Below are positions 1 through 10,115 of a stretch of DNA of 64,000 nt, in pieces. Each line of letters begins with the position of its first letter. Position 1 is the stretch's first letter. Made by a program: the position numbers and the translations under genes. The stretch is from Arthrobacter pigmenti (GTDB taxonomy: Bacteria > Actinomycetota > Actinomycetes > Actinomycetales > Micrococcaceae): the NCBI RefSeq assembly GCF_011927905.1, contig NZ_JAATJL010000001.1:1116001-1180000 (forward strand), in the 5' to 3' direction. The notes beneath the pieces are model-generated. The model did no database searches. It saw nothing but the letters and a program-made list of their open reading frames with translations, and was not told where the DNA came from.

Positions 1-781
<781 letters not shown>

Positions 782-787
782 ACTCAC

Positions 788-1969
788 CTAGCGTTTTCGG
801 GCAGAGCCGGGAGACCGGGCAACGTCGCTCGCTCCCGCGACGATGAACTCAAGCGGTCCCCGTGCACGGAGTTTCCGCAGGACCAGTCCAAGGGCGATGA
901 AAGCGGCGGCCTGTGCCCAGTACACGGGTGCCGGGTCAAGGGCGGGCTGCTGCTGGTCCACAATGCTCATGATCCAGATGTGCAGTGAGTACAGGGTGAG
1001 TGTCATCGCCCCGGGTGCTGAAAGCGGCAGCAGCAGCCAGTCAAGACGGCGCGTCACCAGCAGGCACAGCCCGACGACGGCCGCTGCCGTGCCAGCGGTG
1101 TGGGCAAGATCCAGCGGCGTGCCGGAATGCGGAGCGCTGACCGCCAGCCACCACCAGGTGCCGCTCTGGTCTATGCCGGTAAGGCTGACATTGAGCATGG
1201 CTTCGATGTCGTACCTGCGGCCGTCCGGTGTCTGGAGCAGGACAGCGAGACCGCCGACCGGACCGAGCAGGAACGCACTCGTGATCTTCGCTGCGATCGC
1301 CAGTCCGATCCCGCCCGCAATGAGGCCGACCTGGATACGGAATGCGCGGAGGTCCAGGCGGCCGATAACCATCCCGAGGAGCAGGTAGCTCAGCCACTGC
1401 AGCGCCGGATAGTAGCCCGTCACCAGGACGTCGGCGAGCAGCGTGACAGGCTCCCCGAAATGCTCAAGGGCAGGGTTGCCGTCCACGTCCGGCGGGCTGA
1501 TATTGTCCTGGAGCCAGGGCCTCAGCCAGAACGCGGCGACCGGCGACAGCAGCGTCCAGCCCGCCGCCCACCAGACCAGCCGCCGGAGCGGGATCGAAAC
1601 GAACGGGAGGGCGAGCAGAAACAGCACGCCGTAGTGGAAGAGAATGACCGCGATATTGGTCTCCAGGCCGCCGAGCATGAGTCCGACCATCGCGATAACG
1701 ACGGCGCGCGCCGCGATACCGCGCCTGTCCCGGGTGAGCGCGCTGTCCTGGTGCGGCCGGCTACCCCCGGTAAGCAGTGCGAGTCCAATACCCGCCACGA
1801 CGGCGAACAGGGCGGAAGAACGTCCTGAGAATGATGCGCCTATCCACGACGCGGCGGAAGTTCCCTCGACATACAGGGGAAACACATGCGTGGACATCAT
1901 GCCGAAGAGGGCGATTCCCCTGGCCGCGTCGATACCGCTCAGGCGGCCGGAGGTTTGCGTGATGGCCAT
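788..1969 (-). CDS. Multi-pass membrane protein, DUF1624/DUF418 (HGSNAT-like acyltransferase) family
   Basis: A 393-aa protein with about ten hydrophobic segments. It opens with RLSGIDAARGIALFGMMSTH (residues 9-28), the signature first helix of the DUF418/DUF1624 families, which include heparan-alpha-glucosaminide N-acetyltransferase-like proteins. Such proteins are thought to move acyl groups across the membrane, but the substrate here is unknown. It is convergent with the small membrane gene on its 3' side and divergent from dapA on its 5' side, with only 43 bases between the two start codons. No clear Shine-Dalgarno is visible. The fold family is fairly sure; the activity is inference. Confidence 0.8.
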   Translation of the reverse strand: MAITQTSGRLSGIDAARGIALFGMMSTHVFPLYVEGTSAASWIGASFSGRSSALFAVVAGIGLALLTGGSRPHQDSALTRDRRGIAARAVVIAMVGLMLGGLETNIAVILFHYGVLFLLALPFVSIPLRRLVWWAAGWTLLSPVAAFWLRPWLQDNISPPDVDGNPALEHFGEPVTLLADVLVTGYYPALQWLSYLLLGMVIGRLDLRAFRIQVGLIAGGIGLAIAAKITSAFLLGPVGGLAVLLQTPDGRRYDIEAMLNVSLTGIDQSGTWWWLAVSAPHSGTPLDLAHTAGTAAAVVGLCLLVTRRLDWLLLPLSAPGAMTLTLYSLHIWIMSIVDQQQPALDPAPVYWAQAAAFIALGLVLRKLRARGPLEFIVAGASDVARSPGSARKR

Positions 1970-2012
1970 GATGGAATGTTCTCACGTGCGCTGCAAAGGG
2001 TAAGTTTGACCC

Positions 2013-2918
2013 ATGGCTGACTCCGATATTCGTTCGCTTCCTTTCGGCTCCCTCGTAACTGCGATGGTCACCCTCTTCACACCGGATGGAGCGGTGGACC
2101 TGGACGCAACAGCCGCACTCGCGGTGCGGCTGGTCGACGACGGATGTGACGGCCTGGTGGTGTCGGGGACCACCGGCGAGACCTCAACCCTGGAAGATCA
2201 GGAGAAGGAAGACCTGTTCCGGGTGGTAGCCGAGGCAGTCAGCGGACGTGCCAAGGTCATCGCTGGCACAGGCACCAACCACACCTCCCATTCAGTCGAG
2301 ATGGCCGAGCGCGCCCAGCGTGCCGGCGTGGACGCCCAATTGGTGGTTACCCCGTACTACAACAAGCCCACTCAGGCGGGAGTGCTGGCGCATTTTGATG
2401 CGGTGGCGGCAGCAACGGACCTGCCGATCATGATCTATGACATCCCGGGCCGGGCCGGGATCCCGATCAGCACCGAAACCATGATCCGTCTCGCTGACAA
2501 TCCGAAAATCCTGGCCCTCAAGGACGCCAAGGCTGACTACGCAGCCGTGACGCGGGTGCTGGCGAATACTGCTCTGGACGTCTACGCGGGCGATGACGGG
2601 CTGACGCTTCCGTGGATGGCAGCGGGGGCCGTCGGCGTCGTGAGCGTGAGTGCACATGTGGCGACAGCGCAGTTCCGCGCGCTCGTCGACGCGGTCTCGG
2701 CCGGCGACTTCGGCACTGCCCGCAAGATTCACTTCGAACTCGACCCGGTTGTCCGGGCAGTTATGACCCACATCCCCGGCGCGGTGTCGGCCAAGCAAAT
2801 CCTGCGCATGCAGGGCGTGCTGTCCAATGCGGTGGTGAGGCTGCCGCTCGTGGAGCCCACCGCCGTCGAAATGGAACCCGTGCTCACCGACCTCGCCGAA
2901 GCCGGCTGGGAATTTTGA
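2013..2918 (+). CDS. dapA: 4-hydroxy-tetrahydrodipicolinate synthase
   Basis: A 301-aa TIM-barrel aldolase that condenses pyruvate with aspartate semialdehyde, the first committed step of diaminopimelate and lysine synthesis. Visible features are GTTGE at 52-56, TPYYNKP around Tyr115-116, the catalytic tyrosine region IYDIPGR (Tyr142) and the Schiff-base lysine K170 in ALKDAK. Length is normal for the family. A -10-like hexamer TAAGTT (2001-2006) ends six bases before the ATG and there is no Shine-Dalgarno, so the message is probably leaderless. rnj follows after 37 bases. Confidence 0.97.
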   Translation: MADSDIRSLPFGSLVTAMVTLFTPDGAVDLDATAALAVRLVDDGCDGLVVSGTTGETSTLEDQEKEDLFRVVAEAVSGRAKVIAGTGTNHTSHSVEMAERAQRAGVDAQLVVTPYYNKPTQAGVLAHFDAVAAATDLPIMIYDIPGRAGIPISTETMIRLADNPKILALKDAKADYAAVTRVLANTALDVYAGDDGLTLPWMAAGAVGVVSVSAHVATAQFRALVDAVSAGDFGTARKIHFELDPVVRAVMTHIPGAVSAKQILRMQGVLSNAVVRLPLVEPTAVEMEPVLTDLAEAGWEF

Positions 2919-2955
2919 GGCCAGTCGTAGTCGGTAACATCCGAAAGGCTGAAGT

Positions 2956-4647
2956 ATGACCGAACCCGCGGGCACAGCACTCATCGCCCCACCACCGCTC
3001 TCCGAGGGAACCTTGCGGATTGTCCCGCTCGGCGGACTTGGCGAGATCGGCCGCAACATGGCCGTCTTCGAAATCGGTGGAAAGCTGCTGATTGTGGACT
3101 GCGGCGTTCTGTTTCCTGAGGAAACCCAGCCGGGCGTAGACCTGATTTTGCCGGACTTCTCCTACATCGAGGACCGCCTGGATGACGTGGTCGGCGTTGT
3201 CCTCACCCACGGCCACGAGGATCATATCGGCGCGGTGCCGTACCTTCTGCGGCTCAAGAACGACATCCCGCTGATTGGGTCGCAGCTGACACTTGCGCTG
3301 ATCGAAGCGAAGCTGCAGGAACACCGGATCCGGCCTTTCACGCTTACTGTGACCGAGGGACAGGTAGAGCAGTTCGGCCCCTTCAAATGCGAGTTCGTCG
3401 CCGTCAACCACTCCATTCCCGACGCACTGGCCGTCTTCATTCGTACTGCTGCCGGCACAGTTCTGCACACCGGTGACTTCAAGATGGACCAGTTGCCCCT
3501 CGATGGCCGCATCACCGATCTCCGCGCATTCTCCCGGTTGGGTGAAGAGGGAGTCGATCTATTCATGGTCGATTCAACCAACGCTGACGTCCCGGGGTTC
3601 ACAACAGCTGAACGGGAAATCGGCCCTGAACTTGACCGGCTCTTCGGACAGGTACGCAAGCGGGTCATCGTGGCGTCCTTCTCATCCCATGTCCACCGGG
3701 TCCAGCAAGTTTTGGATGCGGCAGAATCCCACGGGCGTTTTGTGTGCTTCGCCGGCCGTTCCATGGTCCGCAACATGTCGATCGCTGCCAAGCTGGGTTA
3801 CCTGCGTGTGCCGGAAGGCATCCTCGTGGACGTGAAGAACGTCGACAACCTGCCGGATGACAAGGTTGTCCTCATGTCCACCGGATCCCAGGGCGAACCG
3901 ATGGCCGCGCTATCCCGCATGGCAAACGGCGATCACCCAATCAGGGTAGGTAAGGGAGATACCGTCATCCTCGCCTCGTCCCTGATCCCGGGCAACGAGA
4001 ACGCCGTGTTCCGCGTCATCAACGGTCTGCTCAAACTGGGGGCGGATGTCATCCACAAGGGCAACGCACGCGTTCATGTGTCAGGCCACGCGGCGGCGGG
4101 GGAGCTGCTCTACTGCTACAACATCCTCAAGCCGCGCAACGTGATGCCTGTCCACGGGGAGACGAGGCACCTGATAGCCAATGGCAAGCTCGCCATCCAG
4201 ACGGGCATCCCGAGCGAAAACGTCCTACAGACCGACGACGGAACTGTCGTGGACCTGTTGGACGGGGTCGCGCGGGTAGTCGGGGCGGTGGAATGCGGAT
4301 ATGTCTATGTGGACGGCTCGAGTATCGGCGAGATCACCGATGCGGACCTCAAGGACCGCCGCATCCTCGGTGAAGAAGGTTTCATCTCGATCATCACGGT
4401 GGTTAACCGGAGCACCGGCAAGGTTGTCTCCGGGCCGGATATTCATGCCCGCGGGTTCGCAGAAGATGACTCCGTCTTCGATGACATCAAACCGAAGATC
4501 AATTCCGCGCTCGAGGAAGCCGTCATGAGCAACAAGGACCACACCACCCACCAGTTGCAGCAGGTCGTCAGGCGCGTCGTGGGAACGTGGGTCAACCGGC
4601 GCCACAGGCGTCGTCCCATGATCATTCCGGTGGTGCTGGAGGCCTGA
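2956..4647 (+). CDS. rnj: Ribonuclease J
   Basis: A 563-aa cytoplasmic metallo-beta-lactamase/beta-CASP nuclease that acts in mRNA decay and rRNA maturation. The zinc motif HGHEDHIG is at residues 85-92, later conserved blocks include HTGDFKMD and SGHAAAGEL, and the C-terminal RNase J domain is complete. An AAAGG Shine-Dalgarno lies seven bases before the ATG. The dapA-rnj-ftsK order is widespread in Actinobacteria. Nothing is unusual in length or motifs. Confidence 0.96.
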   Translation: MTEPAGTALIAPPPLSEGTLRIVPLGGLGEIGRNMAVFEIGGKLLIVDCGVLFPEETQPGVDLILPDFSYIEDRLDDVVGVVLTHGHEDHIGAVPYLLRLKNDIPLIGSQLTLALIEAKLQEHRIRPFTLTVTEGQVEQFGPFKCEFVAVNHSIPDALAVFIRTAAGTVLHTGDFKMDQLPLDGRITDLRAFSRLGEEGVDLFMVDSTNADVPGFTTAEREIGPELDRLFGQVRKRVIVASFSSHVHRVQQVLDAAESHGRFVCFAGRSMVRNMSIAAKLGYLRVPEGILVDVKNVDNLPDDKVVLMSTGSQGEPMAALSRMANGDHPIRVGKGDTVILASSLIPGNENAVFRVINGLLKLGADVIHKGNARVHVSGHAAAGELLYCYNILKPRNVMPVHGETRHLIANGKLAIQTGIPSENVLQTDDGTVVDLLDGVARVVGAVECGYVYVDGSSIGEITDADLKDRRILGEEGFISIITVVNRSTGKVVSGPDIHARGFAEDDSVFDDIKPKINSALEEAVMSNKDHTTHQLQQVVRRVVGTWVNRRHRRRPMIIPVVLEA

Positions 4648-4699
4648 GCGGGCGCGCAAATCCACGGAACCGGGGGTAGGGTCCGGTAGCGTAGCCAGT

Positions 4700-7510
4700 A
4701 TGGCGACTCGTACTTCCCCCACAGCGCCGCGAGGTTCTAAACCGCGAGGTTCACAACAGTCGCGCACCCGTAACACTTCGACGGGCGGCCGCGGAACTTC
4801 GAGCCGTGGCTCCACAAAGACACAGCCGGTGCAGGATGAGCGTCCCGCGCTGCCCTTGCGCGCCGTACGCGGAATGTGGATGGGCATGGCCCACCTCGTT
4901 GCCGCCGGGATCCGCAAATTCGGGCACGACGTACAGCCGCAGAAGGATCTGCGGCGAGACGGAACCGGATTCTTTCTGTTCCTGTGCGCAGCGGCCGTCG
5001 CGACCGTTGAATGGTGGGCGCTCAGCGGCCCCGTCGCGGGCGGTGTACATGCTGTAGCAGGCGGATCCCTGGGATGGATGGCACTGCTGCTGCCCTTCAT
5101 GCTGCTGATAGGTGCAGTGCGGCTCTTCCGTCACCCGGAGAGTCCGCGCGCGAACAACCGCATCGGCATCGGCCTGACCGTGATGGCGTTCGCCGGAGCG
5201 GGCATCGCGCACCTGGTGGGCGGGCAACCTGAGCTGTCCGCGGGGCTTGATCCCTTGTGGCAGGCCGGGGGAGTGATCGGTTACCTCGTCGCCGGCCCGG
5301 CCACGGCCATCCTCCCGGTGTGGCCAGTCGCCGTCGTTCTTTGTTTCCTGCTCTTCGTCAGTGTCCTGATTGTCACAGCGACACCGTTTCGCCATATTCC
5401 AGAGCGGCTGAGGGCCCTGTACGAGCACCTGATGGGACAGGATCTCCACGATCGCGAGCCGGGGGAACAGGACGAACACGACCAAAGTTACCTCTCCGAC
5501 CGCGAGCGTGCGGCGCGCGAGAAGCCGAAGAAGAAGTCACGCTTCTTCGGCGGCAAGAAGAAGGCCGTGCAGGACGAGGATCTTGACGGCTTCGTGGGGG
5601 ATGAGGCCTTTGAGCGGGCTGTGCTCGACGACGACGACGACGCCCCTGCCGCCGCCCTTGCGGCCACCCCGGCGATTCCACCCGGTGTGCGCCGCCCCAC
5701 CCAGCAGGAACTCGCCACGCAGAAGATCAAGCAGAACCAGGGCATTGGGGACGCGGAGCCGGAAACCGAGGCCATGGCGGTGTTGCCGGCAGCGGTCAAC
5801 TCCCCGCCAGTCCCGTCCAACCCGGTGCAGCCGCAGGCGCCGCTCACTCCCATTCCGCAGCGCACTGAGCAGCTGTCTCTTGCCGGAGACGTCACGTACA
5901 CGCTACCGCCGTCGGATTACCTGCCCGCGGGTACTCCGCCGAAGGAACGCTCGGAAGCCAATGACGCCGTCGTCGCCGCGCTGACGCACACGCTTGAGCA
6001 GTTCAACGTTGATGCGAAAGTGACCGGGTTCTCCCGGGGCCCCACGGTAACCCGTTACGAAATCGAGCTTGCTTCGGGCACCAAGGTGGAACGGGTCACC
6101 GCCCTGTCCAAGAACATTTCCTACGCCGTCGCCAGCTCGGATGTGCGGATTCTTTCCCCCATTCCCGGCAAGTCCGCGATCGGCATCGAGATTCCCAACA
6201 CAGACCGCGAAACCGTTTCCCTCGGCGACGTGCTGCGGTCAGGCAACGCGCGTAAAACGGACCATCCCATGGTGATGGGGGTCGGGAAGGATGTCGAGGG
6301 CGGCTTCGTCGTCGCGAACCTCGCCAAGATGCCACACCTCCTGGTTGCCGGTGCAACGGGAGCCGGAAAATCCTCGTTCGTGAACTCCATGATCACGTCC
6401 ATCCTCATGAGATCCACGCCCGATGAAGTTCGCATGATCATGGTGGACCCCAAGCGGGTGGAACTTACGGCCTATGAAGGTGTGCCCCACCTCATCACGC
6501 CCATCATCACGAGCCCGAAGAAGGCCGCCGAAGCACTCCAGTGGGTTGTACGCGAGATGGACACAAGGTATGACGATCTCGCGAACTACGGTTACAAGCA
6601 CATTGACGACTTCAACAAAGCCGTACGCAACGGCAAGGTTGTCCCGCCGCCTGATTCCAAGCGGGTCGTGCGGCCGTACCCGTACCTGCTGGTGATCGTA
6701 GACGAGCTTGCGGACCTCATGATGGTGGCCCCTCGCGACGTTGAGGATTCGATCGTCCGGATCACGCAGCTTGCGCGCGCGGCAGGCATCCACCTTGTGC
6801 TGGCTACCCAGCGTCCATCCGTCGACGTGGTCACCGGACTGATCAAGGCCAACGTACCGTCGCGGATGGCGTTCGCCACCTCCTCCGTCACAGATTCCCG
6901 CGTGGTCCTGGACCAGCCGGGAGCCGAGAAGCTCATCGGCCAGGGTGACGCTCTCTTCCTGCCGATGGGTGCGTCCAAGCCGATGCGTGTCCAAGGCGCC
7001 TGGGTCACTGAGTCCGAAATCCATCGTGTGGTGGAACACGTCAAGGAGCAGTTGAAGGCCGTCTATCGGGACGACGTTGCCGTTGAGGCGCCCAAGAAGC
7101 AGATCGACGACGACATCGGCGACGATCTGGAGGTTCTGCTGCAGGCCACAGAGCTGGTTGTGACTACGCAGTTCGGATCCACTTCCATGCTCCAGAGGAA
7201 GCTGCGGGTGGGCTTTGCCAAGGCCGGACGCCTGATGGACCTCCTGGAATCCAGGGGAGTAGTCGGCCCTTCGGAGGGGTCCAAGGCCCGTGACGTGCTG
7301 GTGAAGCCTGACGACCTCGCTCCGGTGCTCGCAGCAATGCGCGGTGATGAACCGCCGGTGCCCGCCCCTGCATCGAGCCCGCCTGCTGGACCGGGGACGC
7401 CGGACGTGGTTGCCGAGGATCTGGATTCCCGACCACAGGCAGTTGAGTATCACGACGACGACGCGGATGAAGACGGCTCTGAAGACGCCTGGGGACTGAC
7501 CGGCAGGTAG
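4700..7510 (+). CDS. ftsK: DNA translocase FtsK/SpoIIIE
   Basis: A 936-aa septal DNA pump that clears chromosome ends during division. Domains in order: a basic N-terminal tail; four or so membrane helices (residues ~90-235); a charged linker with a KPKKKSRFFGGKKK patch and a run of aspartates; a motor with Walker A GATGAGKS (551-558) and Walker B VIVDELADL (Asp668-Glu669); and a C-terminal gamma winged helix (~810-870) for KOPS recognition. The -10-like TAGCGT at 4687-4692 is seven bases from the ATG and no Shine-Dalgarno is present, so leaderless translation is likely. Confidence 0.96.
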   Translation: MATRTSPTAPRGSKPRGSQQSRTRNTSTGGRGTSSRGSTKTQPVQDERPALPLRAVRGMWMGMAHLVAAGIRKFGHDVQPQKDLRRDGTGFFLFLCAAAVATVEWWALSGPVAGGVHAVAGGSLGWMALLLPFMLLIGAVRLFRHPESPRANNRIGIGLTVMAFAGAGIAHLVGGQPELSAGLDPLWQAGGVIGYLVAGPATAILPVWPVAVVLCFLLFVSVLIVTATPFRHIPERLRALYEHLMGQDLHDREPGEQDEHDQSYLSDRERAAREKPKKKSRFFGGKKKAVQDEDLDGFVGDEAFERAVLDDDDDAPAAALAATPAIPPGVRRPTQQELATQKIKQNQGIGDAEPETEAMAVLPAAVNSPPVPSNPVQPQAPLTPIPQRTEQLSLAGDVTYTLPPSDYLPAGTPPKERSEANDAVVAALTHTLEQFNVDAKVTGFSRGPTVTRYEIELASGTKVERVTALSKNISYAVASSDVRILSPIPGKSAIGIEIPNTDRETVSLGDVLRSGNARKTDHPMVMGVGKDVEGGFVVANLAKMPHLLVAGATGAGKSSFVNSMITSILMRSTPDEVRMIMVDPKRVELTAYEGVPHLITPIITSPKKAAEALQWVVREMDTRYDDLANYGYKHIDDFNKAVRNGKVVPPPDSKRVVRPYPYLLVIVDELADLMMVAPRDVEDSIVRITQLARAAGIHLVLATQRPSVDVVTGLIKANVPSRMAFATSSVTDSRVVLDQPGAEKLIGQGDALFLPMGASKPMRVQGAWVTESEIHRVVEHVKEQLKAVYRDDVAVEAPKKQIDDDIGDDLEVLLQATELVVTTQFGSTSMLQRKLRVGFAKAGRLMDLLESRGVVGPSEGSKARDVLVKPDDLAPVLAAMRGDEPPVPAPASSPPAGPGTPDVVAEDLDSRPQAVEYHDDDADEDGSEDAWGLTGR

Positions 7511-7519
7511 CCTTGTCGC

Positions 7520-8110
7520 GTGAGCAATTCAGACTCCGCACCGGTCCCGGTCCTCAACGTAGCGAACATCCTGACTGTCGTGCGCATTGTGCTGGTGCCC
7601 TTCTTCGTCTGGTTCCTCCTCACCGACGCCGGTGAAGGCGGACTGTTTCGCTGGCTGGCAGTTGCTACGTTCGCGGTAGCGATCTACACCGACAAACTCG
7701 ACGGCGACCTGGCGCGCAGCCGTGGGCTCATCACCAACTTCGGGAAGATCGCAGACCCGATTGCTGACAAGCTCCTCATCGGCTCGGCACTCGTCCTGCT
7801 GTCGGTACTCGGTGAGCTTTGGTGGTGGGTCACGGTCGTGATCCTGGTTCGTGAACTCGGCATCACACTGCTGCGATTCGCAGTTATCCGGTACGGCGTC
7901 ATGCCTGCCTCACGCGGCGGGAAACTTAAAACCGTGATTCAGACGCTTGCAATCTTCCTGTATCTGATGCAGGCCGCGCTCGGCGAATGGGCATGGTGGC
8001 CGGCCGTCGTGGTCATGATGGTCGCGGTGCTGGTCACGGTCGTGACTGGCGCCGACTACGTCCTGCAGGCCATTCGTCTCCGCCGGAGCGCGCAGAGAAC
8101 GGGTTCGTGA
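7520..8110 (+). CDS. pgsA: CDP-diacylglycerol-glycerol-3-phosphate 3-phosphatidyltransferase
   Basis: A 196-aa integral membrane enzyme that makes phosphatidylglycerophosphate. The CDP-alcohol phosphotransferase signature is complete: DG (61-62), AR (65-66), G75, D79 and D83. Four further hydrophobic helices follow. The chosen start is GTG at 7520. The hexamer TAGCCT (7508-7513), whose first three bases are the ftsK stop codon, ends six bases before it, consistent with a leaderless promoter inside the ftsK 3' end. The stop codon overlaps the cinA start. Confidence 0.94.
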   Translation: MSNSDSAPVPVLNVANILTVVRIVLVPFFVWFLLTDAGEGGLFRWLAVATFAVAIYTDKLDGDLARSRGLITNFGKIADPIADKLLIGSALVLLSVLGELWWWVTVVILVRELGITLLRFAVIRYGVMPASRGGKLKTVIQTLAIFLYLMQAALGEWAWWPAVVVMMVAVLVTVVTGADYVLQAIRLRRSAQRTGS

Positions 8111-8622
8111 TTCCGGTGGGCGATGGAAAGGCCGCTCACAACGCGGTGGACCTTGCACGCAGACTCGGAGTAACTCTCGCCACGGCGGAGTCGCTCACCG
8201 CCGGGATGGTTTCCGCCCTGCTCGCGACCGTTCCTGGCGTATCAACCGTGCTGCGGGGTGGGATCGTCTCCTACCATCGTGATTTGAAGGAGACCCTACT
8301 CGGAGTCGATCCTGACCTTCTTGACCGCGTAGGCGCCGTCGACCCGCAGGTGGCGAAGCAGATGGCTGAGGGCGCCCGGAGGATCTGCGAAGCTGACGTC
8401 GGTATTGCTACAACGGGAGTCGCCGGGCCTGAGCCGCACGAGGGCAAAAGCGTAGGCACGGTCTTCATTGCCGTGGCCATGCCAGATGGGGCAGTGGTAT
8501 GCGAGTTCACATTCGCCGGTGATCGCAGCCAAATCCGCAACGCTTCCTGTGAGGCAGCTCTGAATACACTGTACGAAACCCTTACAGCCAGCGCCGCAGG
8601 AACAAACGTAGTACCGCAATAG
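8107..8622 (+). CDS. cinA: Nicotinamide-nucleotide amidohydrolase (CinA C-terminal domain protein)
   Basis: A 171-aa stand-alone CinA C-terminal (PncC-type) domain, which deamidates NMN in pyridine nucleotide recycling. Conserved blocks are TLATAESLTAGMVSALLATV, GGIVSYH, GVDPDLL and ATTGVAGP. The start is set at the GTG overlapping the pgsA stop (GTGA); a second in-frame GTG at 8116 cannot be excluded. An upstream in-frame ATG at 7987 lies inside pgsA, and its extra residues are not CinA-like. The pgsA-cinA-clgR order is common in Actinobacteria. Confidence 0.93.
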   Translation: MIPVGDGKAAHNAVDLARRLGVTLATAESLTAGMVSALLATVPGVSTVLRGGIVSYHRDLKETLLGVDPDLLDRVGAVDPQVAKQMAEGARRICEADVGIATTGVAGPEPHEGKSVGTVFIAVAMPDGAVVCEFTFAGDRSQIRNASCEAALNTLYETLTASAAGTNVVPQ

Positions 8623-8633
8623 TTATCAATACT

Positions 8634-8655
8634 GTCAGCCGCTCGTAGTGCTGAC
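8634..8655. promoter_or_regulatory. Inverted repeat upstream of the ClgR-type gene (candidate operator)
   Basis: GTCAGC (8634-8639) and GCTGAC (8650-8655) form a perfect 6-bp inverted repeat with a 10-base spacer, just before a -10-like TAGGCT (8659-8664). The position suits an autoregulatory operator of the downstream XRE-type regulator. No binding evidence is available from sequence. Confidence 0.35.
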
Positions 8656-8716
8656 CGGCTAGGCTTAAAAGCAGAAGGCTGCTCCTGCAGCCAGAAAAAG
8701 GAGTTAGGCGATACAC

Positions 8717-9157
8717 ATGGTTAAGCAACCCGTATCCGTAAACGGTGTGGTCCGTTGGCGCGATGTGGGGTTGGCAGAAGATCCGCAACGTAAGCCGAAG
8801 GAGCGCAAGATGGTCGTACTACGCCACGAAATCGGAGACGTCCTGCGTGACGTACGCCAGCGCCAGGGCCGCACCCTTCGGGAAGTGTCGCACAGCGCAC
8901 GTGTGTCCCTGGGATACCTCAGTGAGGTGGAACGGGGACAGAAGGAAGCCTCCTCGGAACTGCTCTCCTCAATCTGCACCGCGTTGGACGTACCCCTTTC
9001 CCTGATGCTCCGAGAAGTAAGCGACCGCCTGGCAGAGGCTGAAGGGGTAGCTGTACCCGACACGGTTCCGCAGGAATTTGCACAGGAGTTCGGCGGCGAT
9101 ATCCCTGAGGGGTTCAAGGATGGGTTCAGCCGTGACCTCGCGGCGAGCAAAAGCTAA
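8717..9157 (+). CDS. clgR: XRE-family transcriptional regulator, ClgR type
   Basis: A 146-aa DNA-binding protein with a helix-turn-helix spanning about residues 54-80 ([20 protein letters not shown]), followed by [11 protein letters not shown], a block typical of ClgR. In relatives ClgR activates clpP/clpC protease genes. Two starts are possible. ATG 8717 has AAAAGGAG at 8697-8703. ATG 8810 has an excellent GAAGGAG at 8797-8803 with a six-base spacer and gives [14 protein letters not shown], the usual ClgR N-terminus (115 aa). I list the longer form; the extra 31 residues end in a KPKERK basic patch. A strong terminator follows. Confidence 0.88.
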   Translation: MVKQPVSVNGVVRWRDVGLAEDPQRKPKERKMVVLRHEIGDVLRDVRQRQGRTLREVSHSARVSLGYLSEVERGQKEASSELLSSICTALDVPLSLMLREVSDRLAEAEGVAVPDTVPQEFAQEFGGDIPEGFKDGFSRDLAASKS

Positions 9158-9181
9158 CCGCGTTCTGTCGCCTGTATAACG

Positions 9182-9211
9182 GCAAAGGGCCCGCTAGTGC
9201 GGGCCCTTTGC
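9182..9211. terminator. Strong bidirectional-looking intrinsic terminator
   Basis: Two perfect 13-bp arms, GCAAAGGGCCCGC and GCGGGCCCTTTGC, surround a TAGT loop. It lies 24 bases after the clgR stop and between convergent clgR and marR, so it can serve clgR and possibly marR from the other side. Confidence 0.85.
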
Positions 9212-9259
9212 ATGTCTAGGGTACTTATTCGTCTCGATCTTCCGACGGAGTACGGACTG

Positions 9260-9742
9260 TCACCAATTGTCCTTTGTGTAGGTCTCGTTGAGCTGGGCTA
9301 TCAGATTACCGAGGGTTGTTACATCCTCAAGACTCCAGTCTTCCATCAGGTGATGGAAGGCCTCTTTTCGGGCCGACTGCGCAGTGGAAAGCTGACGGGA
9401 GCCGTCTTCCGTGAGACTGATGGATTGGGCGCGCCCATCGAGCGGATCGGCAGTCTTCTCCACCAACCCAAGTTGTTCCAGCATTGCGATCTGCCGGCTG
9501 ACGGACGGTTTTCCCACGCCGATGCTCGCCGCGAGGTCGGTCAGCCGCATGGAACCCTCCCGCTGTAGGATGACGAGCAGCCCATAGGCGGCCGGCTCCA
9601 TGTCCGGATGCACGCGCCGAGCCACCTTGTAGGAGTTGGACCGCGCACGCCTCCAAAGCATGCTGAGCTGTTGTTCCAATGCCTGAATGGCAGCATCAAC
9701 GGAGGCATCGGGTTCATGGCGGTCTGCAGTCATGCGTTTCAT
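9260..9742 (-). CDS. MarR-family transcriptional regulator
   Basis: A 160-aa regulator with the MarR winged-helix: MRLTDLAASIGVGKPSVSRQ is the recognition region, and the wing reads VEKTADPLDGRAQSISLT. Starts at ATG 9742 or ATG 9733 are equally plausible; longer versions would run into the divergent DUF3046 promoter. The target genes are not evident. No transporter or oxidoreductase lies beside it, which is the usual clue for MarR function. It is convergent with clgR and divergent from the DUF3046 gene, with only 33 bases between. Confidence 0.88.
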   Translation of the reverse strand: MKRMTADRHEPDASVDAAIQALEQQLSMLWRRARSNSYKVARRVHPDMEPAAYGLLVILQREGSMRLTDLAASIGVGKPSVSRQIAMLEQLGLVEKTADPLDGRAQSISLTEDGSRQLSTAQSARKEAFHHLMEDWSLEDVTTLGNLIAQLNETYTKDNW

Positions 9743-9775
9743 TCTATGGTTTATGTACGAAAGGGCTGATTTGGC

Positions 9776-9994
9776 ATGCGTATCAGTGATTTCTGGCGTT
9801 TGATGGATGATGAGTTCGGGCCTGCCTATTCGCGTACGCTCGCGTCCACGTTGCACCTGGCGGAGTTGAAAGACCGCACGCCCGAGGACGCCTTGCGCGC
9901 AGGTATTGACCCCAAAACCGTGTGGCTGTCAGTGTGCGCAATGCAGGAAGTTCCCGAGCACCGCCGGCTAGGGCGCGATGTGAAGCCCCGCTGA
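9776..9994 (+). CDS. DUF3046 family protein
   Basis: A 72-aa protein of unknown function, MRISDFWRLMDDEFG at its start, that is almost always found just upstream of recA in Actinobacteria. The entire domain is present (ALRAGIDPKTVWLSVC, then VPEHRR). AAAGGG (9761-9766) is a weak Shine-Dalgarno. It lies before the LexA box, so it need not share recA regulation. No membrane segments or catalytic motifs are visible. Confidence 0.9.
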   Translation: MRISDFWRLMDDEFGPAYSRTLASTLHLAELKDRTPEDALRAGIDPKTVWLSVCAMQEVPEHRRLGRDVKPR

Positions 9995-10029
9995 CCCTGC
10001 GTTTGCGCCGAACACGCCGGTTGATTCAA

Positions 10030-10045
10030 TCGAATATGTGTTCGG
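10030..10045. promoter_or_regulatory. LexA operator (SOS box) of recA
   Basis: TCGAATATGTGTTCGG matches the actinobacterial/Gram-positive SOS box (TCGAAC-N4-GTTCGA type) with near-palindromic arms. A -10-like TATGCT follows at 10054-10059, so the operator would cover the -35 region. LexA itself is encoded at 21179-22051. Confidence 0.85.
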
Positions 10046-10115
10046 TTCAGGGATATGCTTGAGTCAGCAGGAACCGAGTGCACTTGTTCTCCACAATCAC
10101 GCAAAATGCTGCGAT

